Shown here piece by piece: positions 59,180 to 64,000 of a DNA stretch of 64,000 bases. Source of the DNA: Anaeramoeba flamelloides (Eukaryota > Metamonada > Anaeramoebidae); NCBI GenBank assembly GCA_027625915.1, contig JANTQA010000023.1:558001-622000 (forward strand), in the 5' to 3' direction. Position numbers and translations under genes: made by a program. The notes beneath the pieces were generated by a model that saw nothing but the letters and a program-made list of their open reading frames with translations, was not told the DNA's origin and searched no databases. The stretch's first letter is position 1. The number at the start of each line of letters is the position of its first letter.

Positions 59180-59621
59180 AGAATAGAATATAAATACTTT
59201 TGTAGAAATCATTAAGATAATCTTTCTTGACTATTTATTCATTATTCATATCCTTTAATTTTTTTTTTTTGTTTTTAAAATTCTATTTTTGATAAAAAAA
59301 AAAAATAATCAAACAAACGGGTTTATATTATTTTGGATATCTAATTATTTTTAATAATAATATTAATAATAAATTATAAATATACAAATATAATCAAACT
59401 AAAAGAATAATAATAATAATAATGATGATGATGATGAGAATAATAATAATAATAATAATGAAATTAATTGATAAAAATAAAAAATAAAAATAAGAAAAAG
59501 ATTAACTATCATATTATCTTTCAAGAATTAATTTTCTTGTTAATTTGAAGAAATTATAATTAAAAAAAAACAAAAAAATTAAACAACTAGTATTAAAAAA
59601 ATAAAAAGCACAAAACAATAA
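59180..59621. other. 3' flank of the ChAPs-like gene
   Basis: Contains trinucleotide runs (AAT)n and (GAT)n at about 59406-59460 and long A runs. Likely 3' UTR and terminator region of the gene to the right; no poly(A) signal is decisive in such AT-rich DNA. Confidence 0.4.
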
Positions 59622-60753
59622 TTATCTATCAAACCCGTCAACTTGTAATTGTTTTGCGATTTCAAATAAATTAATAATTTCAGGATGTATTAGGTCTTGT
59701 TTTTGTTTCCCTTTCTTTTTCTTTTTTTTCTTTTTCTTCTTTTTTTTTTTGTTGTTTTTTTTATTATTGATGGCAAAATCATTTGAATTATTATTTGAAT
59801 TCTTTTTCTCGAAATCTTCAATTATTTGAGAAAAGTTTTTAAAGCAATTGTCAATATAACTGGCACCCTTCACAAACATCAATTTACAAATTAAATAAAA
59901 GCAAGCTTCGCGGAATTCAAAAAAGGTACTCTGTGGCAAACAGTTTTGGATTTTTTTTTTAGGATAGTCGATAAAGTTATACATAATGTTACAAAATTGG
60001 ATTGCCTTTAGAAATTGCTTTTTTTCTGTTCGAATCCTGATCAGGTTCACCATGGAATCTGTTTTTTTAACAGTGATTTCGATTTCATCAATTCCCTCTT
60101 CGCCGTTGCTGTTGATCGACATTAAAAACGCCCTCTCGGCCATGTCCATGTTTTTTAATCTCTTTGAAAGCTGTCCGATCTGTTCCCATTCGTTGTCAGT
60201 TCTTTCATTGCTTAAGCCCGAATTTTCTAAATTACGGTCTTCTAATTGAAGAACTGAGAGTGTTGATGAGTCATGATAAATTTTTTTCAAAATTTCTTGG
60301 AGCCATTGTTGGTATGGGAAGCATTCCCATTCGGGGATTATTTCGGGCTCCGTGGCCTTTTGTATAATCCAACCGGCTTTTTTTAGATGAGAGCCAAATC
60401 CCTTTTTCCTTTTTTTGGTTTTATTATTATTATTAACATTTTCACTAGATGACGAAGATGAAATGGAATAAACCGTTTTTTTTTTTTGATTTCTTTTGTT
60501 ATCTGAAGAATTCTGAAGTTCTTTTGTGTTTTGTTTTTTATTCTTGTTTATTTTTTCATCGATCGCTTGATATCCAATTTTTATATTTTTTGTTTCCTTT
60601 TCTTTTTTATTCTTTGGTTTTTTGTTTTGGAATTTTCTATAATCAAAATCGTCAGATCCAGATTCAGATTCGGATTCAGATTTTAAATAATTGAATTCTT
60701 TCACCTTTTCTTTTTCCTTTTTCTTTTTCTTTTTCTTTTCAATTTCATCATCA

Positions 60754-60798
<45 letters not shown>

Positions 60799-62879
60799 TT
60801 ATTATTATTATTTAATTTGTTTAATTGGTTGATTATAATATTCATTTCATCAAAATCATCTGTATCGCAAGAAGAAGAATAATTACCATCTTCATCTGCA
60901 TAATATCCTTTCTTAGTACCATTACCATTATTCAAATCAAAACTATTATTTTGATTATTCTCCATCTCGTTTCCATATTCAAAGTGTTCTAAACTTTTTA
61001 ACATTTCATTTTCATATTGCTTTCTTTGATTTAATTCTTTTAATTCCCATTCTTCGTTAAATACTTCATTTGAGGTTTTTTCAGCTTGTATTTCTTTTTC
61101 TAATTTATCCCATTCTTCATTATTCAAAATCTCCTTTCCTAATTCATATTTAATAATACCCTTTTTCACTCCGGAATCGCGAACATTTTCTAAAAAAACT
61201 TCGTCTCTGAGTTCATTTATTCTTTCCCAAGTGATTTTTGATAAAAATTGAGACAGTATTTGATAAATTTTTAAAGTGATCCCATTCAAAATAGGGAAAT
61301 TGTCAGTGTTTTTCCTTACAAACAATTCTAATCCGATTCTGCTCAGATCATCTGAACCACGTTTTTTGTTTGCTTTCCTCAACGATAATCGCTTTTGTCT
61401 ATTGCCCAAGTTGAAAAAATTATCATAATTGCCTGTTGAGTATTCTCTTCGGATATTGTCATTGGTTGTGGAATTTTGATAATACATTTGCCTGTCGTTA
61501 TTAAAATTATTAGTATTATTATTGCTATTATTAAAATTATTATTATTCATATAATTCGGGATATCCGTTGTTGAATATTGCCTATTGTGATTATTATTTC
61601 TTCTTCTCCAAGAATACTTTTCACCGTCCTTCAAATACAAATCGTCTAATTCGTCAGAAATGGCTCTTGATCCCACCCTAATTTTGCTACCGTTCCACCA
61701 GGTGATCCGATCAACTAATAGCATGGAATCTTCGTTCCCCAACCCAGAAAGCGAATTGGACGAATTTTGTGTCACAACATTATTACCTTTCCCCAACGAA
61801 AGCGCATTTAACGAGGTGGATTTTTGCATTGAAGATTTCTTCGCGAATGGGCATTTGTTGAGCGCAATGAGAGTGCGGTTTAGGTTTTGGTTTGCAAACG
61901 AGATCTTGGCAGACAAGATGAAGGTTTGAGGCATAAACGGCACCAGCCTTTCCAGCTTTTCCACATACTTTATTGCATTTTTAAATTTACCGAGGGCTAC
62001 CATTGTTTTGATATATTCTCTGCATAGCAAAAAGGACGAGGGCCTTGACTTGAGCCCCTTTTCCAAGATTTCTTCACTTTTTTTCACCTTCCCCTGCTTT
62101 CTCCGCGCCTTTGCCACGATCCACAGCAGCTCTGGCTCGTTCTTTGATTCAGACAGATTTGTAAAAAGCACAATGCTATACCTGTAGCGGTGCTGCCGAA
62201 ACAAGTATTTGCGAACGCCGTCAACCAATTTATTCGAGACCAGGGTTGGCACCGTTCGGATTTTCGTGGTGCCCAACTTCAGCCCCAGATGGAAGACCTT
62301 TGTAATGGCCTCTTCCAAAATCTTTGGCTGCGGATCCAAGATGTGATCATCAACTAAGTTAATGGAGAGCCAATGATCGAAAAAGGTTGCGCACACAGAG
62401 TCCCGGGGCATCTCGTTCCACCGCAAAAAGGAGCTGACAAAGGTCTCCATCCAAAACTCCTCGCTCGGGTTGACAGTCTCCTTCCCATTCGCGTCAACTG
62501 TGTAACATGTAAGAGTGTTGGGCAAGCTCAGCTTCACAACCAGGTCTTCCCTTCGAAACGTGTTATAGCTCTGGAATGTCAGGGTCTCGATCTTCCATTG
62601 CTTTTTTTTATTTTTTTTCGATTGCTGCTCGGGCTGGGTCAGCAAGAGACGCGCAAAATACGCAGCTATACTCGAGATCGACTCAATTCTTAAGCCATGC
62701 ACAGCATGGTAAAAGCCGACTCTTTTGCTCACACGCTGGTGTGGCTTTTTTTTTAAGATATGGCACAAGTCTGGTGGGCCTAAGGTGTTCTTACTTTTTT
62801 TAATCAATTTGTTTCGGTAATTTATAGAAAAAAATAATTCATGCTCAACACATTCACTTGTAGCACATAAATAATCCAT
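59622..62879 (-). CDS. ChAPs-family (Chs5-Arf1-binding, exomer-type) TPR protein, 1085 aa
   Basis: ChAPs proteins form exomer in fungi, a cargo adaptor at the trans-Golgi that binds Arf1 and sends membrane proteins to the cell surface. Residues about 1-350 look like the family: GPPDLCHILKK, YHAVHGLRIESISSIAAYFA, EEFWMETFVSSFLRWNEM, then TPR-like helices at about 240-350 (LLWIVAKARRKQGKVKKSEE, LVPFMPQTFILSAKISF). Residues about 430-800 are low complexity: Asn runs coded by (AAT)n, Lys, Ser and acid stretches. Family sequence returns near 840-1000 (WECFPYQQWLQEILKKIYHD and EQIGQLSKRLKNMDMAERAF). A poly-Lys block precedes the end VDGFDR. Single exon, stop TAA, start chosen as the first ATG of the long frame. 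Codons are GC-rich in the N-terminal third and AT-rich afterwards. I know no Chs5 partner in the window. The alternative is an unrelated TPR protein. Confidence 0.7.
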
Positions 62880-64000
62880 TTTTGTTTTTCGTTGTTTTTT
62901 TTTTGGTTGTCAAAGAACTTTCGTTTTTTAATTCCTTTAAAAAAGAAGAAGAGAAAAAAAATAAAATAATTTTAAAATAGACAAAAATTAAAAAAATAAA
63001 AAAATTCTCGATTTTTTGAACAAAAGTGAACAATAACCCTTTGAAGTGTTAATTTTCAAAAGGTAGATCAAGTTAGAATTAAAATGAAATGGGAATATTT
63101 TTCCAAACAAAGAGACTGAAAATGTTTTTCTTTTTGATAGTATGGGGTTTCCAGAAACTTTCAAACTGAAAGGGTAGGTTATTTATTGTTTTTAAAAGAA
63201 AAACGATTTTCAGAAAAGTGGAAGACACTGAGAAAAGTTATCAAAATATTTTATTTTTATTATTGTCATAAAATCAGTGATTGGTTCTCTTTGAACTAAA
63301 CTTCTGAAAGGAAATATAAGTGTAAAAGTCATTGCCTTCACACTTATTAAATGAAAGAAAATTATTTCAAACTTTTTGGATTTAAAGGTGAAGCAATAAG
63401 ATTTTTTTCTTTTCATTTATTTAGAACAATTCTTCGAACTTTTTCATAGAAAGTACATACTGGTAAAAAGTGATCAATATTTTCTCTAGAATTCATTTAT
63501 CAAATTATAAACTTTAAAGATAAAAAATTATTGAAAGATTTTTTTCTTTTAAGGTTTAGATCCCTGAAGAATTAAAAAAATTGTATCTTGGGTTAAGTGG
63601 ATTGGAATGTTATTTTGGTTATTATTTGATGGATCTTCAAAGTTTGAATTAGTTGATTTTGAAAAAGAAAAAAAAAAATTTATAAAACACAGTTATTTTT
63701 ACGGAAATTTTGAATTTATTACTATCTCATAGTTTGTATGAAACAAAGTAACATTTAATAATTTAATCCTTGTTTAAAAATAGAAGAAATATTAATCAAA
63801 TAGAGAATCCTTGAAAATCAGAAAAAATTGGTAATTTAATGTATTTTAACATATATTGACTTTTATAGAAATTATAAAGATCAGGCAATGATCTTTTCAA
63901 ATATCAAGAGTATAAAATATGATCTATTATTTTTAAAATCATATTTTTTAAAGTACTGATAAATTCAAATACACAAGTGTAAATAAAGAATGTTGTAAAA
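62880..64000. other. Upstream flank of the ChAPs-like gene
   Basis: No gene seen. It should contain that gene's promoter; no distinct element. Near 63895 a scrap (AAATATCAAGAGTATAAA) matches 38110 in duplication copy C, so another worn copy may begin at the window edge. Confidence 0.4.

Noticed and set aside
60691-60882. Ser/Leu/Phe-rich forward ORF
   Set aside because: Opposite-strand shadow of the Asn- and Lys-repeat coding region of the ChAPs-like gene.
62373-62803. Two forward ORFs over the ChAPs 5' end
   Set aside because: Antisense shadows in a GC-richer coding stretch; no features of their own.

Overview
The window is very AT-rich eukaryotic DNA: long A/T runs, (TA)n tracts, short GT-AG introns, a secretory signal and a GPI-type tail. 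The gene set is a spliced Cbf5/dyskerin, a ChAPs-family (exomer-type) TPR protein, a B-box finger fragment, an ankyrin-repeat gene relic and a piggyBac-type transposase. This suggests a free-living or amoeboid protist with a repeat-laden genome. An Anaeramoeba-like organism would fit the style, but that is inference, not something the sequence proves.

Layout. 1-1017 (minus): the 5' part of Cbf5/dyskerin in four exons, running off the left edge. 1.4-8.2 kb: transposon remains. 8.2-12.9 kb and 19.1-26.2 kb: two copies of a segmental duplication, each carrying one gene for a small secreted, probably GPI-anchored, cysteine-module protein; the first copy has an in-frame TGA, the second is intact. 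A third partial copy without the gene lies at 37.7-38.9 kb. 15.95-19.04 kb: a long-inverted-repeat transposon with decayed ORFs and two nested smaller elements. 29.6-31.4 kb: a broken piggyBac transposase. 32.5-34.9 kb pairs with 53.6-54.5 kb as another duplication. 35.7-35.9 kb (minus): a B-box mini-gene. 46.0-47.2 kb (minus): an ankyrin pseudogene split by a MITE. 50.7-59.2 kb: nested TTAA- and TA-flanked elements. 59.6-62.9 kb (minus): the intact 1085-residue ChAPs-like protein, the largest gene here. The last 1.1 kb is its upstream flank.

Most of the DNA between genes is DNA-transposon debris. Several families can be bounded to the base from terminal inverted repeats and target-site duplications: two TTAA-flanked families (piggyBac-type target), a palindromic TA-flanked MITE starting CAGTCAGT, a TA-flanked family starting AACT with a small conserved ORF in its longer copies, a MULE-like element with a 9-bp duplication, and Tc1-like elements. 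Paralogous segments supply empty sites for some insertions. I saw no LTR or capsid-bearing element, no CRISPR array and no convincing tRNA or rRNA. Gene ends and families were judged by eye.
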